From: Pilaira anomala
Lineage: Eukaryota; Mucoromycota; Mucoromycetes; Mucorales; Mucoraceae
DNA length: 64,000 nt
Assembly (NCBI GenBank): GCA_025716855.1
Contig: JAIXMQ010000020.1
Span: 434,001 to 498,000 of the forward strand
Reading direction: 5' to 3'
Both the position numbers and the translations under genes were made by a program. The notes under the pieces were generated by a model, which did not search any database, had not been told where the DNA came from, and was given only the letters and a program-made list of their open reading frames with translations. Below are positions 12,599 to 24,876 of the stretch, in pieces. Within the stretch, counting starts at the first letter, position 1. Each line of letters begins with the position of its first letter.

Positions 12599-13150
12599 TT
12601 AAGCTCTTTCCTTAATGTTTTTACCGGCATCAGCTACCTTTTCACCAATAGCCTTTTGTGCATCCTCACCCTTTTCGATAGCAGCTTGCTTAGTAGCTTC
12701 AAATTGGTTTGCACCTTCCTTCTTCAAGTCTTGAAACTTTTCCTTGGCATCTTCTGCTTTGTTTTCTGCAGCTTGGCGTGCTTCGATCTTACTTTGTTCG
12801 AATCTGGACTTGGTATCATCAATCTTTTCATTTACTTGTGCTTTAGCTTCTCTGACCTTTTGATCGAGAATTTCTCCCTTCTTTTCAATAGGACCCTTTT
12901 GAGCTTCTATTTTTTTTTTTTTTTTTTTTTTTTTCAGTTAATTAAATTATAAACTCATTTTATATAATAATAATAATAATAAAAACTTACCTAATTTTCT
13001 TTGGTATAAGTAGAAACCAGCACCACCGGCAGCAGCGAGGAATAAAAAGAGGGGACCATTACCTGAACCGTTTTTGGGGGCAGGAGGTGCAGTAGTATAG
13101 AAACGCTTGTTGTTGATAGCGGCACGACGAATAGATGTGAAAGCAGACAT
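12599..13150 (-). CDS. Small mitochondrial-type membrane protein with charged helical (LEA/apolipoprotein-like) tail
   Basis: Two exons (13150-12991, 12906-12599) give 155 aa. The N-terminus (FTSIRRAAINNKRFYTT) is Arg- and hydroxyl-rich without acidic residues, as in mitochondrial presequences. A Pro/Gly-rich linker and one hydrophobic segment (LFLFLAAAGGAGFYLYQ) follow. The remainder is a long Lys/Glu/Ala-rich amphipathic stretch with recurring AxxKxxxAK-type units, resembling LEA or apolipoprotein-like helices. Such proteins are often tied to inner-membrane or stress functions, but no specific role can be given. The intron holds a long T-tract before its acceptor. Targeting is inferred from composition. 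Confidence 0.7.
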
Positions 13151-15309
13151 TTTGAGTTATAATTAAATTTTTTTTTTGTACAATTAATAAAAAGTATATA
13201 AAAAAAATCAGAATAACTAAGAAAAGTTCTCTGTTTATATACCTTGAAGAAAACTAAAGTGAAACTGGTTATGATGAAATCTTTTTTCCTACTAGCTACT
13301 AGTTTTTAATGGCCGATTTCAGGACTGACGTAAATCTTTGCGCATTTAGGTTCATGTCGAAATAAGTTGGCAACGAATGACGTATAATTGAATATTGATG
13401 ATATTATAGCACCATGACGTTTCCTAAATGTCGCATTAACATATGCTTTTTGTTTTAATACACTTATAATCATATATGTGAGCTGTAACACAAAAAATCA
13501 TTTACAGGATCTTTTTCAGTATATCGTTGAACACAGGCCACATACGATAAATTATCTTTTATTCCCCTGATTTTGATTCTGTATTCATAAAGCAAATTTT
13601 AACATAAACTGCAAGTTTATTTTGGGAATATTCATGCAAAATAAAAGCAGACGCCTTCGAAAATATTTTTTTTTTCTCAGCATTTTCCCAGCATTTTTCT
13701 TTTACATAAACAAGTATTATTTACGCGTCTAGAATTCTTGTATGAAGCAGGCCACTTTTTTTGATTTTTGTTCTTGGCGAAATAATTAGCAACTAACTTT
13801 ACGGAATATCCTAAAATGTTATACGAAAAAACGGATAATATATTATACCTGATAAGTTTTCTCCCAGTTTTCAAATTGAGTCAGCAGATAGTCAGAAAAT
13901 AGATGCTTATTGGTTCATATTTATAATACAAAAATATTAAGGCCGACAATATGCTAGGAAATAGGAGAGTCGTATCTCATAGCTTGTTGATATGTAAACC
14001 ATTAAATCTATTAGAAGAATATATAGACCAGTAACCAGCAAATTTAAAAGATTAACCTATAATATTATACATCTAGTTAAACAGGATACTTTTGTCTTTT
14101 CTGCAAGTCAGGAAAAAAGCAGAGACAGATAGTACTTAATTGCTAATGTTGCATGAATCAGGCGCTTTCAAACTTAATTAACCTAGCAGAGGATCAAATG
14201 CGTGTTATGTGTGTATAATAATTGGGAAGTTCTATGCTGGCCTTGTGAATATCAGGAATATATTTGACATGTCTAATAATAGCCTGTCAATTAGGTTTGA
14301 TAGCCCCGGTAATTGCAGCCTCTATATATGTATATATATCCAGTTATAGAGAGCACTATCAACATCTTGTAATTAGCAATATATCTCATATAAGTACTTC
14401 ATATGATAATATTAATATAATTCGATAATAGGTAGAAATGTGTCATCTTATGTCGAGTCGTAAACTTGGCAATCATCAGACTATGCTATATAGTGTAGCA
14501 GTATTGTTTATGGATAGCCATTATAATATTAAACCAAGTTTCGCTCTGGAATGACGGGCAGTTTAGATTCGTGCTTTTTCTAAATTTGTTTAAACCATAA
14601 AATATCCGCAATGTTTGTAGTTATATTAAAATCGGGATATCCTATATTCAGTTAAAAAAGCTTACATCAAATCAATTCAGTATAATTTGCAATCAACTTT
14701 TTGATTTAAAACAAACTATTAAGTAACTGAATCATACGATACTTCGGCAGCAAATAACTTAATTGAATGATTAGATGATGCATGTGATGATAAGATTGCT
14801 TTGTTTATACAAATATTTTTTTCTTTTTTTTTTTTACTTTTAACCGATATATCTCGATTAAAATCGAGTATCTATTATTGATTATAAACAAACTTGAAAG
14901 ATGTTTTTATAGTTTCTGTAACTTCCTTATGCAATCAACAGGTCAGTAAACATTCTCACGCAACTATCTCATCTTCTCTTTTGAAAAAAAATTGGTGTTC
15001 CGCTGTCCACAAAGAAATTTATCAACAGGTGCAATACAGAAAGAGAGAAGAAAACACTCGTTATATGATTAGACATATATGTCACAATATCAATACATTT
15101 TGTCAAGTGACAGCATTTATAGTAGAGATAATAATTTACGATAATCCATTTGTTTATTTTAGAAAATAATTTTTTAATACGTCATCATCAACCAAAGTGC
15201 ATTGAATTCTACACGGACCTTTTTTTTTTTATTCGCCCCTTACAACATATACATATTTTAAATCCTACACCTTTTCTATCTTTTACGTCTATAGTCGATT
15301 ATATACAAT
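13151..15309. other. Gene-poor AT-rich interval
   Basis: About 2.1 kb between divergent genes with no convincing coding region. Open frames at 13306-13491, 13677-13874 (minus) and 14894-15169 (plus) are short and lack family signatures. Two stretches near 13355 and 13775 share the loose pattern TCxTGxCGAAATAA..GCAAC, perhaps an old duplication. A T-rich promoter-like region lies just upstream of YME1. Confidence 0.5.
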
Positions 15310-17809
15310 ATGAGTACGCCTGGAGCTTTTTCATTTACACAAAAGGTAAGTATTTCTCATCATCATCAGAAACACGAAACTGATTGTCTCCTGTTTAAAC
15401 AAAAACAAGCTTGCTATGGTTACTTCAGAAGCAACTCGACTTTTTCAACATTGTAATATTACGTCACGCGGTGGATTGAGTAAATCTCCAGTACTTGTAA
15501 AGAACTATGAACAATGGATTCGGTTAAATAAAGAGACTGTAAGAGAATTTTTGCATACATGTATACTTTTTTTTAAAAAAAACACAAGTTCAAGCTTACA
15601 CCGTAATCTTAGTTACCTTCTTCTATACTTGAGTCGAATCTCGGTCAATTAAATAGAGCTGTATCCAACGCAACACGTTTACTTAATTCTGATCCTAAAC
15701 TCGCTTTGAATATTGCACGCATCATACCCAGAGGTTCAATTGTTAAACCGATTTCTATGCAACGCCGTACCTTATTTAATAACCAAGGAGGTGCAACAAA
15801 TCGAATTATCAATTATCGTCGATTAAATAAATTGGAACAAGAAGCTAATGCTTCACCTACCGATATATCAAAGCAAGCAGCACTTTACAAGGTAAAATAG
15901 GGAGGGTTTCTTTTTCTAAACAAAAAGGATTAGGAAGTATATTAATATAAGGCGTAGGAATGGCTTCGATCAGGTAATCCATCAGCAGTGATTACAAGAT
16001 TTGAGCGTGGTAATTTTGCTCATAACGAGGAATGTTGGCAGTATTATATTTCAGCTTTAACACAAACTGGCAAATCAGAATTAGTATTACCAAAGATTTT
16101 ACAAAAATTGGAAGAATCAGCTAAAACTAAAGGTGACAGTACGATATCAAAAGAAGTTTTGGAGCAAATTATTGCTAATCGTCAAGGGGGTCGTGTTGTC
16201 AGTATGGCAGAAGGTACAATTCCTTCAGGCACAGGTAATAAGGCCAACCCAATTTATGTTGTGGTTGAAGAGGCGCGTAAATATATGTTCTGGAAGGCAT
16301 TAAGATGGGTTGGTGTTACTTTAACATATGCTTTCTGTATCTTGACTATCTTATCATTGGCGTTGGAAAATTCGGGTCTTTTAAAAAGTGCTAATTCTCA
16401 AACAGAATACGAACCTGTCACACAAACTACAGTCAAATTTGAAGATGTACAAGGTGTGGATGAAGCAAAGCAAGAATTAGAAGAAATTGTGGAATTTTTA
16501 AAAAATCCTCATCGTTTTACAGAACTTGGTGGTAAATTACCAAAGGGTGTTTTACTAACAGGCCCCCCAGGTACAGGTAAAACTATGTTGGCAAGAGCTG
16601 TTGCTGGTGAAGCAAATGTACCGTTCTTCTTTATGAGTGGTAGTGAGTTCGATGAAATGTATGTTGGTGTTGGGGCTAGAAGAGTACGTGAATTATTCGC
16701 AGCTGCAAGAGCAAAGGCTCCTAGTATTGTATTTATTGATGAAATTGATGCTATTGGATCTAAAAGAAACCCTAAAGATCAATCTTATATGAAACAAACT
16801 TTAAACCAATTGTTGGTTGACTTAGATGGTTTCTCTCAAACAGAAGGTGTTATTTTTATTGCTGCTACAAATTTCCCTGAATTGTTAGATAAAGCGTTAG
16901 TGAGACCTGGTAGATTTGATAGATTAGTAAATGTACCATTACCTGATGTACGTGGTAGAATTGAAATTCTTAAACATCATATGAAGAAAATTCATGTTGC
17001 AAGTGAAGTGGATGTGAGCGTAGTTGCTCGTGGTACACCTGGATTTAGTGGTGCAGATTTAGCTAATTTAGTGAATCAAGCTGCTATTCAAGCAAGTCGT
17101 GAAAATTGTAAACAAGTCAATTTACGTCACTTGGAATATTCAAAAGATAAAATTATTATGGGAGCTGAACGTAAATCAGCTGTTTCAACCGAAGAAAGCA
17201 AACGACTGACAGCATATCATGAAGGTGGCCACGCTTTAGTTGCTTATTATACACCAGGTGCTATGCCATTACACAAAGCAACTATTATGCCTAGAGGATC
17301 TGCATTAGGCATGACTGTGCAATTGCCAGAAATTGACAAGGTAAGTTTATTATTATCATTATTATTATTAAATATATTAACATTGAAATCAATAGGATTC
17401 ATTTACAAAGAAAGAATTCCTTGCACAAATTGATGTTTGTATGGGAGGTAGAGTGGCAGAAGACTTGATATTTGGACCGGAAAATGTTACAAGTGGAGCT
17501 AGTAGTGATATTAGCAAAGCAACAGATGTAGCTAAGCGTATGGTCCGATACTATGGTATGAGCGATAAGGTTGGACCTGTCAATCATGATGATGATGACA
17601 TGCAGTTATTAAGTTCACAAACTAAACAATTGATTGAGAGTGAAATTTTAAATTTAATTGAAACAAGTGAACAAAGAGCGAGAAAGATTTTAATTGAACA
17701 TCGCCAAGAGCTGGATAACTTGGCAGAAGCTTTAATTGAATACGAAACTCTCGATTATCAAGAAATTATAGATGCTTTGGCTGGTAAACCCATTTCGAGG
17801 TCAAACTAA
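15310..17809 (+). CDS. YME1: Mitochondrial i-AAA protease YME1
   Basis: Five exons (15310-15345, 15410-15538, 15613-15891, 15958-17340, 17396-17809) give 746 aa, nearly the length of the yeast protein. Features in order: an N-terminal leader and YME1-type N-domain; one membrane segment ([19 protein letters not shown]); Walker A GPPGTGKT near residue 350; Walker B VFIDEIDA near 406-413; the second region of homology with LVRPGRFDR; and the zinc-protease motif HEGGH near residue 569. This FtsH-family hexamer faces the intermembrane space, degrades unfolded or excess inner-membrane proteins, and tunes lipid transfer and cristae factors. The protease tail is somewhat compressed after [11 protein letters not shown] compared with bacterial FtsH. 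No defect is seen in the catalytic motifs. Confidence 0.95.
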
Positions 17810-18128
17810 TTAAATAAAAATAAATACAATTGAAACACAGCAATAATCTTTATTATATTTCTTCATTAACTATTTTTTTACTTCACTTTTCTTTTCTGTT
17901 CCTTTTTTTTTTGGTTATCAATGGACGTTTCCCAGTTATGTGAAAACCCTTTAGTAGAGCATGCGCCTACATCAATAAAGTAAACAGAGAAAAGAAAGCG
18001 TTATATATTTTTATATACGAGTATACTTGTTCTTTTTGTTTATACATATATATATATATATATATTTTTAAAATTGTAGAAAAGATCAGAAAACAACTGC
18101 TTCAAGTTTAGACTTCATTTTGTCGCCA
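17810..18128. other. Intergenic spacer, 3' of YME1 and promoter of the GATA gene
   Basis: About 320 bp with T-rich tracts and a (TA)n run near 18045-18065. Nothing gene-like was found. It probably holds the YME1 polyadenylation region and the promoter of the next gene. Confidence 0.5.
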
Positions 18129-18406
18129 ATGACTGAACCTGAAAAGGTAAAAATGCTACTGCCATTTTGAAGAATGTTCAATAACTAAGAATTATTTTAC
18201 AGGTTTATGATCAATGTTCCAAGCTCTGTCAAAATATTTGGCAGTTAAAACTTCAGCATAAATCGATTTCGCTAGAAGAAAGAGAAGCAATGATTGACAA
18301 TTTAGCTAAAGCTGCTGAGCATCTTTTTAAAACCATGCAATCAACTCACTCAACCTTAGGGAAAAAGAGCGATATGATTCATAAACTAGAAGAAGAAGAA
18401 GAGGAG

Positions 18407-18438
<32 letters not shown>

Positions 18439-19301
18439 AGAAGACGAAGAGGAAGGCACTTCCTCTAAAATTACAGTAAGGGTGTTATTATATAATTGTG
18501 TGTATATTCTCTGTATGTACTGAATCAAAAGTTAGGATCATGTTGAGTATGAACTTATTAGACAGGCGAGAAATTTACAAGATACTCAGCCTAGACCAAA
18601 GTATCGTAGACGAAATGTAAGTTTCTTGGGAAAGAGATTTATTTTTTTCTACAACATTTGTTTACTTTTTCTTTGTGTTTACACACAAATAGAGACGTAG
18701 TATGATCGGGCAAAAATGCCATTCTTGTAGTACGACTGAGGTATATTATTCTTTATTTTTATCTTTACAAAAGTATTCTAAATAGTTTTTTTTTATTATT
18801 TAGACACCTGAATGGAGAAGAGGACCGGATGGTGCAAGGACCCTATGTAATGCATGTGGACTTCGTATGTGAAAATCTTGATTATAAAACCCCCTCCCCC
18901 CTTTTTTTTAATACAGTTCAATCTTTATAGATTATTCCAAGTTATTGAGAAAAGGTTCAATTGGCGTTCAAACACAAAACTACTTAATAACAGGTGGCGT
19001 CACTCCACAAATACCATCGATCGTATCCGCATCTTCTATAAGTAACAATAACAAACGTATACAAACAAATAGGGAAACAAACGCCCTTGTGAATTTTCCT
19101 TTTGTTTTGATGGATCCGAAATATGGTATGAATACAAATACGAAAAAAATCGGTGCTTCTGCAATACCTTCAATTTATACCCAATCCAATTATCCTGTCA
19201 ACAATAGTGTAAATACTTCTCTTCTACCTCAGCAAAACACAAGTAATCAAAACAGTATTACACCACTGCGGATACATCAATGGAAACAACAACAGCAATA
19301 A
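18129..19301 (+). CDS. Single-finger GATA-type transcription factor
   Basis: Six exons (18129-18146, 18203-18475, 18536-18616, 18693-18740, 18804-18864, 18931-19301) give 283 aa. The zinc finger is assembled across two introns: CHSC, then 18 residues including TPEWRRGPDG, then CNACGLHYSKLLRKG, i.e. C-x2-C-x18-C-x2-C followed by the basic tail that contacts the GATA minor groove. A helical N-terminal region with paired Cys (CSKLCQNIWQL) precedes an acidic run of more than 20 Glu/Asp encoded by GAA/GAG repeats. The C-terminus is Asn/Ser/Gln-rich. Fungal factors with this x18 finger include light and nitrogen regulators; no PAS domain is present, so white-collar function cannot be claimed. The acidic repeat is a likely length polymorphism. 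Confidence 0.87.
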
Positions 19302-19526
19302 CCATTATTAATTTATTCTTTTTTTTATTTTATTTTTCTGTCGTTATTTTTTTCCAATATTTTATAATGCTTTTTTTTTTTTTTTTTTTTTTTTTTTTGA
19401 ATCAACAGGTTAGGGTTGAATTATACAGGGCGCTCAAGTTCACTTCTCAATCTGTTAAGTTGAAGAAATAAATAAAAAAATAGTGCATTGATAGACTACA
19501 TAATTAAATTTGTTCAATTACTTTTT

Positions 19527-19790
19527 CTGGGCGCGCCACATATAATAAATCTTAAACAGGTTTATTTAACTTGATTAACAGGTTTTACTTAATTTGATTA
19601 TAAATCACTTTTTTTTTTCTTTCTTTTGATTTCTCTTTCTTTTTTTTTTCAAAATAAAATATGAATCACTCGTACCACTGCCACATTCATTTCTTGTTTG
19701 ATTTCCCACGTTATCCATACAAGAGATTATATCAAGAATTAACAACTTTGAAACCTGTCTAATTTATATTGTCAGTGGTAAAGATGTATT
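19527..19790. repeat. Dispersed repeat, copy 1 (partner near 38.05 kb)
   Basis: A block beginning TGGGCGCGCCAC, with AACAGGTTTATTTAAC, a long pyrimidine tract, then CAAGAGATTATATCAAG and ATTGTCAGTGGTAA, matches 38048-38258 in the same order and orientation with many substitutions and small gaps. Both copies end at the same CAGTGGTAA point. It may be an old transposon fragment or duplicated 5' end of a gene. Confidence 0.6.
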
Positions 19791-20190
19791 GCAGCTGCAA
19801 AGAAGTTCATTGCCTAATAAATCTCAATAACAAACATTCTTTTCTGTGCATTCTTTATTGAGCAGTATAATTGTGTTTGTTTCAATGTCTATACATAAGG
19901 TCTAGCTACACTAGGCGAGCATTTAATTTAAACACACGGCAAGCATTTATATTAAACTTATTATACTCATGAAACACCATTAAAGTGAAATATTTCATTC
20001 AGTGTATTCCAAGTATCCAGCGGGTGAAGCGGCTTTCAATAAACTTGATCAAGAGAAAAAATAGAAACTCTCGACCGGGAAAATCGTGGAGGATACACTG
20101 TCTGAATTTGGATAGCAATGTCGTGTGGACCACCCGGCTTGCTCAATGATTTTGGATTTGCAAGACAAAACATAATTGAAGGAAGGTTAA

Positions 20191-20361
20191 TTTACAGAAG
20201 ACGAGATTAATCAGATGATAAGGATGAAGGATCCTGTAACTATAGTATATAAGCAGAATACCAAAAGAGCTTGCTACGTGAGCGCATATAATTTCAGTAA
20301 TATCAAAGATCTACGTGCTAAACTCTTGAAAACCCAAGATTGGGAAGCTGATTATTTATAA
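20191..20361 (+). pseudogene. Decayed coding fragment
   Basis: A 56-codon frame with no start codon (FTEDEINQMIRMKDPV...KQNTKRACYVSAYNF...KLLKTQDWEADYL) has the composition of real protein in an otherwise unstructured region. Shortly after the stop another frame continues protein-like (INEDHDLYLD, then AYHTFHHKTL), which suggests frameshift decay. It faintly resembles the region upstream of the DDE core in Mutator-like transposases, but this is a guess. Confidence 0.3.
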
Positions 20362-20436
20362 CATTAACGAAGACCATGACTTGTATTTAGATTAAGCGTA
20401 CCATACATTCCATCATAAGACACTATAAATCTGGTA

Positions 20437-20571
20437 CAGTACCCGCTCTATTTAAGGCCGTAATTCTCTAAAATTTTGGCCATATTTGATTTTCTCAAGT
20501 CAGAAATAAGGCCATGATACGATTTAACGCCACGTCTGAAATTTTTTCAGCCTTAAATAGAGCGGGTACGG
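20437..20571. mobile_element. 135-bp MITE with 22-bp TIRs and TA target duplication
   Basis: The left end CAGTACCCGCTCTATTTA... (20437-20458) is matched by its inverted complement at 20550-20571 with a single mismatch (CA versus CC at positions 1-2). TA flanks both ends (20435-20436 and 20572-20573). TIRs opening with CAGT and a TA target site are typical of Tc1/mariner-derived MITEs. The 91-bp interior is non-coding. A truncated relative lies at 41615-41696. Confidence 0.88.
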
Positions 20572-22440
20572 TAGCCTTAAAATTGATCAGAAGGAAGCAT
20601 AATACAGTACACGTGTATGGCTCTTGATTGATACTGTATTTTATTTTATATAAAAAGTTTACAAGTTGTGCGGTAAGTCTAGAATATAAAATTACGTCCA
20701 AAGATCTAAATTAAATTGCATTTTATGTTATAGTGGAGAAGCACCAAGTGCATTAACAATTAAATGTAAAAATGTTGATCGAAAAATTGGATCTAAACAG
20801 TATAGCTCACTCCAGCGTGGGGTATAAGTGCGAGCTCTTAATCAGGGAAAGTAAAGTTCAACATGAGCATTTGTATGAGTATTGAGCCGGTGAGATACTG
20901 GACTATTGATAGATATCATCTATATATCTTTATAATTAACTACTATTTACACCCTCTTTTTTCTCATTAATAAAATTCAAATCTTAATTTTAAAGACTTT
21001 CAATAACAAAAAGAATGAACGTTTACGTAGTTACTTTAAAATATATTTATCGGCTATCTTTGAATCTTTCAGCTACTGATAACTATGTAAACCATCAAAA
21101 TATATTACCAAAATTGCTACTCAACTAAAAAATTGCGATATCGCTAATGATGTAGATTTTTTTGGCAGTATTATTTTACTCATGTTGGTAGAGATATAGG
21201 AGATTAAGCAACGAGTCAATTACTAAAGTAAATTAATCACATTTTTTCAAACCAAACGCAGTAGTAGTAATTAGCTGCAGAGTTATCTATACGAGAATGC
21301 AGATATTGTCATACCTGTTACATCTACATCAGTAGAATTCACAAATAAGAAGAGCAAGGCTGGAAATTAGATAAAACAAGTTACCGAGATCTCTTCTTTT
21401 CTGTTAAAATATTCACATTTTTGAAGCTCAACTTCAACTTTTCCCAAATGCTACCATTGAAATATCTTCAAACTTCTGATAGGTTGAGAGTGAAAGCCTG
21501 TATGTACTATGCATGCGGTAAATGTTAATTTTTTTTTTTACTTTTTGTCCTGCATATTGTCTTCTTCCCTTTTTTATTCATCTGTAAATTGATTCGATCT
21601 AGCCCTTTATTTAATATAAATCAAAGTGTAACATTGGATTACATGAACACTAGTCATGTTTTTTATAGACAGCTAATATATTCTATACGACATATACCTT
21701 GATTAAATAATAAGCCAGTAGCCTTTCTGAAACCTAATATGATGTAAGCTTTTTTTCATAAGGCAACTGTATGAATCGATGTCCCATTTCTTGTTCTCGC
21801 GAAGAATCCAATGTTTACGGATAGCCCCTTTATTTAGGTGCTGCAGGATTTGAGAAGAATATTCTTTGCCCTTTACTATTATATAACTCTAGTTAGCTCA
21901 AGGTATTGTTATTTATTAGGTAGACGAGCCAAACTATGCACATGACCTAAATTCTAATTGAAAATTTGGTTTTGTAATTATTTCAATGCTTGGCATGAAT
22001 TTTAGACTATTTATTGCATCGAATTGAAATATTTGTTTTTTTTTTTTTATATTACCATTGTACAAAAAGCATATACTTTAAACCGCTTTTTACTTGAACA
22101 TAAAGTATAATACATACATTAGAGACAACGACTTAAAATAATGAATTTTATAAACAGATGTATGTAGTTCCGCAGAATACAGCAGTAATTAAAAATCTTC
22201 AATTCTTTCGTTGACAGTCGCAAAGTCCTTTGTAAATTTAGGATGTATATAACAGAACCGACTTTTTTCAAAATTAATGTAAAGTTTATTACAGTGTTTA
22301 TTTGTTTGACTAACACTGCCACTTTTTTTTTCACTAAAAACAATAGAAAAATGTGTTTATAGCATAGTAAACATTATTTTTACAAACCAATATTTAGATT
22401 TTATTTAGGATATTTGAATTACAAAAGAGCAGAAAAGTGA

Positions 22441-22866
22441 TTAAGGACAAGTAGCAGGACCGGAGTTCTTGTTATAAATAACGTTGAAATAAGATGTCTT
22501 GATAGGCTTACAGTTACTATAAGTGACAAGGAAGTAGTAATTACCTGTCTTTTTTGTACTTCCCAAGTTGACATTGAACCAAGGAGTAGAAACACCGTTC
22601 GTAGTAGGTGCGCGATTCACAAGTTTATTAATTAACTTGTTAGTTCCATACTCGTAAATATCTACGCTAATTGGAGCAGGAGTAGTAGGAGGGTTGGGAC
22701 CAAGATCATAAGAGACTTCCTGACATTGACCAGCAGTAGTAGTAAAGTAAGATGTAGGAGATGTTACTCTGAATCCATCGCATCCATTGTTAGCAGGTGC
22801 TGCAGATACAAAAGAAGAAATGAGAGCCAAGAAGGAAATAGCTTTGAATAAGTTGAAGGAGACCAT
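22441..22866 (-). CDS. Small secreted four-cysteine protein, copy 1
   Basis: A single-exon 141-aa protein with a clear signal peptide (LFKAISFLALISSFVSA) and predicted mature start at about APANNG. Four cysteines (NGCDG, GQCQE, NCKP, ATCP) could form two disulfides. The mature part (RVTSPTSYFTTTAGQCQEV...) alternates hydrophobic and polar residues like a beta-sandwich and recalls the Ig-like N-terminal domain of Kre9/Knh1 cell-wall proteins; that fold is a hypothesis. It differs from copy 3 at only four residues but is clearly diverged from copy 2. Likely cell-wall, surface or extracellular. Confidence 0.8.
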   Translation of the reverse strand: MVSFNLFKAISFLALISSFVSAAPANNGCDGFRVTSPTSYFTTTAGQCQEVSYDLGPNPPTTPAPISVDIYEYGTNKLINKLVNRAPTTNGVSTPWFNVNLGSTKKTGNYYFLVTYSNCKPIKTSYFNVIYNKNSGPATCP

Positions 22867-24056
22867 TTTTAGTTGAGTAGTTGAGATGATTGAATTAATT
22901 TATAATTTACCTTTTTTTTTTTAGCTGTCTAGTTATCTTGTATTTATACTCTTTCCTTTTGACTCATTCGTTCATGTCTGAGCCTTTTTGTTTCCATTGG
23001 GCTGAAGCTAATAAAATTAATTCCTGAGACTTTGTTCTTTTACATGTATCATAGGTCACTATCTAATTATAAAATCAGCTAGCTTTTACTGACTGTTTTA
23101 AAACTTTTTGAATAATATCTGTTGTTTGTGTGGCTTTTAGGCTGTATTATGATTTCTTCGAAACTAAACAAGCCACATAATTATTTGAATGTTTATGTGT
23201 GCTTTCAAATTTATGGTTTTAAATCGTGTTATTCAGCTTAGTCCAGAGTTAAATTAGACATGCAGTAACAAAAAAAAAATGTTTGATTTCTTTTATTTTG
23301 AGTAAACCAAGGTAATACAAAAAAAAAACAATTGTTTGCATAATTTGTAGAACATGAATTAACTACCCTCTTTTTTTTTTTTTTTTTTAACTAATTTTGA
23401 AAAAAGATGTAAAACTTTGAAAATGATCTTCCGTACAATTTTGAAACGTAAATTAACCATTTCTGCTGTCGATTTTTTTTTTGTATATACATTGTTCATT
23501 CAACAACCGTATCAAATGAATTTTCTAAACACTAAACATTTATTTAAATGTATACATATGCACCCTTTAATTTTTTTTTCCACTTTTCAATATTAATACT
23601 TGAACCTCTCAAATTTAAATGTAATAAGCCAACTTGATGAAAAGCATTCCAAAAACTTGTTTACTATTGTTTATAACTAGTAATATATCTAATCATAAAA
23701 AGCCCAGCCCATTGTTTATATTTAAGAACTCTAATTTTAATGTCCCATAATTTTTCCGAATATCCTCAAATGTAACATGTGTACTTTAATTTGTTCAAAA
23801 GAAAACAATGGCCAGGGCAAGACAAATTAAACAAAAACTATAGTCTGCGTCTATCCTTTCATAACAATAAATTGCATAGTCGCACAGTCATTTGTTAATT
23901 AATATATATAATATATATTTAAAAAAATGGCCTTTTACAAACTTAAACATTAAAAATATCAAAATATGTCCACAGGGCAAGGTATTATTTTAAAAATCAA
24001 CATGTGTATGTAGTGATTTATTTATGATAGGTGGACTACAAAAGAGTAGAAAATAG
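22867..24056. other. Spacer between secreted-protein copies 1 and 2
   Basis: About 1.2 kb of upstream and duplicated DNA of copy 1, with poly-T tracts near 22912-22922 and 23371-23388. Nothing gene-like beyond the duplicated-unit landmarks. Confidence 0.5.
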
Positions 24057-24482
24057 TTAGGCGGGACAAGTAGCAGTGCCAGAGTTTGGGTTATAGATAA
24101 CGTTGAAAGGGGATGTTGCAATAGGTGGACACTCATCATAAGTAACAAGGAAGTAGTAAGTGCCACTTCGGTTGGTTTCTCCCAAGTCAACATTAAACCA
24201 AGGGGTAGTAATACCATTAGTAGTAGGTGCTTCATTAACAACATTACTAACGAAGTTGCCTGTTCCATATTCATAAATATCTACACTAATAGGAGCAGGG
24301 GTCTCGGGAGGATTAGGACCAAGATCATAAGACACTTCGTAACATTGACCAGCAGTGGTGGTAAAGAAAACAATAGGAGATGTTACTCTGAATGCATCAC
24401 AATTATCTACAGTTTGTGCAGATACCAGAGAGGAAACGAAGGCTAAGAAGGAAACAGTTTTGAAAATATTGAGAAAGACCAT
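24057..24482 (-). CDS. Small secreted four-cysteine protein, copy 2 (divergent)
   Basis: A 141-aa paralogue with a signal peptide (IFKTVSFLAFVSSLVSA) and the same four cysteines. The mature protein is more acidic than its neighbours: lysines in the KKTG, NCKPIK and NKNS segments of copy 1 are replaced by NRSG, ECPPIA and NPNS. This suggests the middle copy has taken a different surface charge, and perhaps a different role or partner. A single-exon gene, expressed on minus like its neighbours. Confidence 0.8.
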   Translation of the reverse strand: MVFLNIFKTVSFLAFVSSLVSAQTVDNCDAFRVTSPIVFFTTTAGQCYEVSYDLGPNPPETPAPISVDIYEYGTGNFVSNVVNEAPTTNGITTPWFNVDLGETNRSGTYYFLVTYDECPPIATSPFNVIYNPNSGTATCPA

Positions 24483-24545
24483 TTTTTAGTTAAGTAGTTG
24501 AGATGGTTGAATTGATGTATAAGATATTCTTTTTTTTTTATTTAG

Positions 24546-24876
24546 GCAGTTGCCTTGTATTTATACTTTTTTCTTTTTGATTCATGATCTATTATACACG
24601 CTCGAGCTGTTTTTTTTTGGTTAATTCTGATAAATTAATTTCTAAGACTTGGCTCTTCTACCTGTGTCAATACGCTACTAAAACTAATACTAAAAGTAAC
24701 TAGTTTCTACAGCAGTTGCCTTGTATTAATACTTTTTTTCTTTTTGATTCATGATCTATTATACATGTTCGAGCTGGTTTTTTTTGGTTAATTCTGATAA
24801 ATTAATTCCTAAGACTTGGCTCTTCTACCTGTATCAATACGTTACTAACTAATAATAAAATTAACTAGTTTCTACA
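24546..24876. repeat. 166-bp tandem duplication upstream of copy 2
   Basis: GCAGTTGCCTTGTATT... at 24546-24711 is repeated immediately at 24712-24876 with few differences. The unit spans the proximal promoter of copy 2, doubling whatever control elements lie there. Copies 1 and 3 have only one equivalent unit. Confidence 0.85.

Larger units (their letters stand above)
19302..22440. other. 3.1-kb gene-poor region with MITE and coding remnants
   Basis: No intact gene. Contents: a T-run at 19372-19398, a copy of a repeat also found at 38 kb, a decayed coding stretch at 20191-20361, a complete TA-flanked MITE at 20437-20571 (each listed separately), and otherwise unstructured AT-rich sequence. 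The open frame at 22119-22343 (minus) has no recognisable family. Confidence 0.5.

Noticed and set aside
12419..12952. 177-aa plus-strand open frame
   Set aside because: Antisense to the second exon of the mitochondrial-type protein, Phe/Leu-rich because it reads a Lys/Glu gene backwards.
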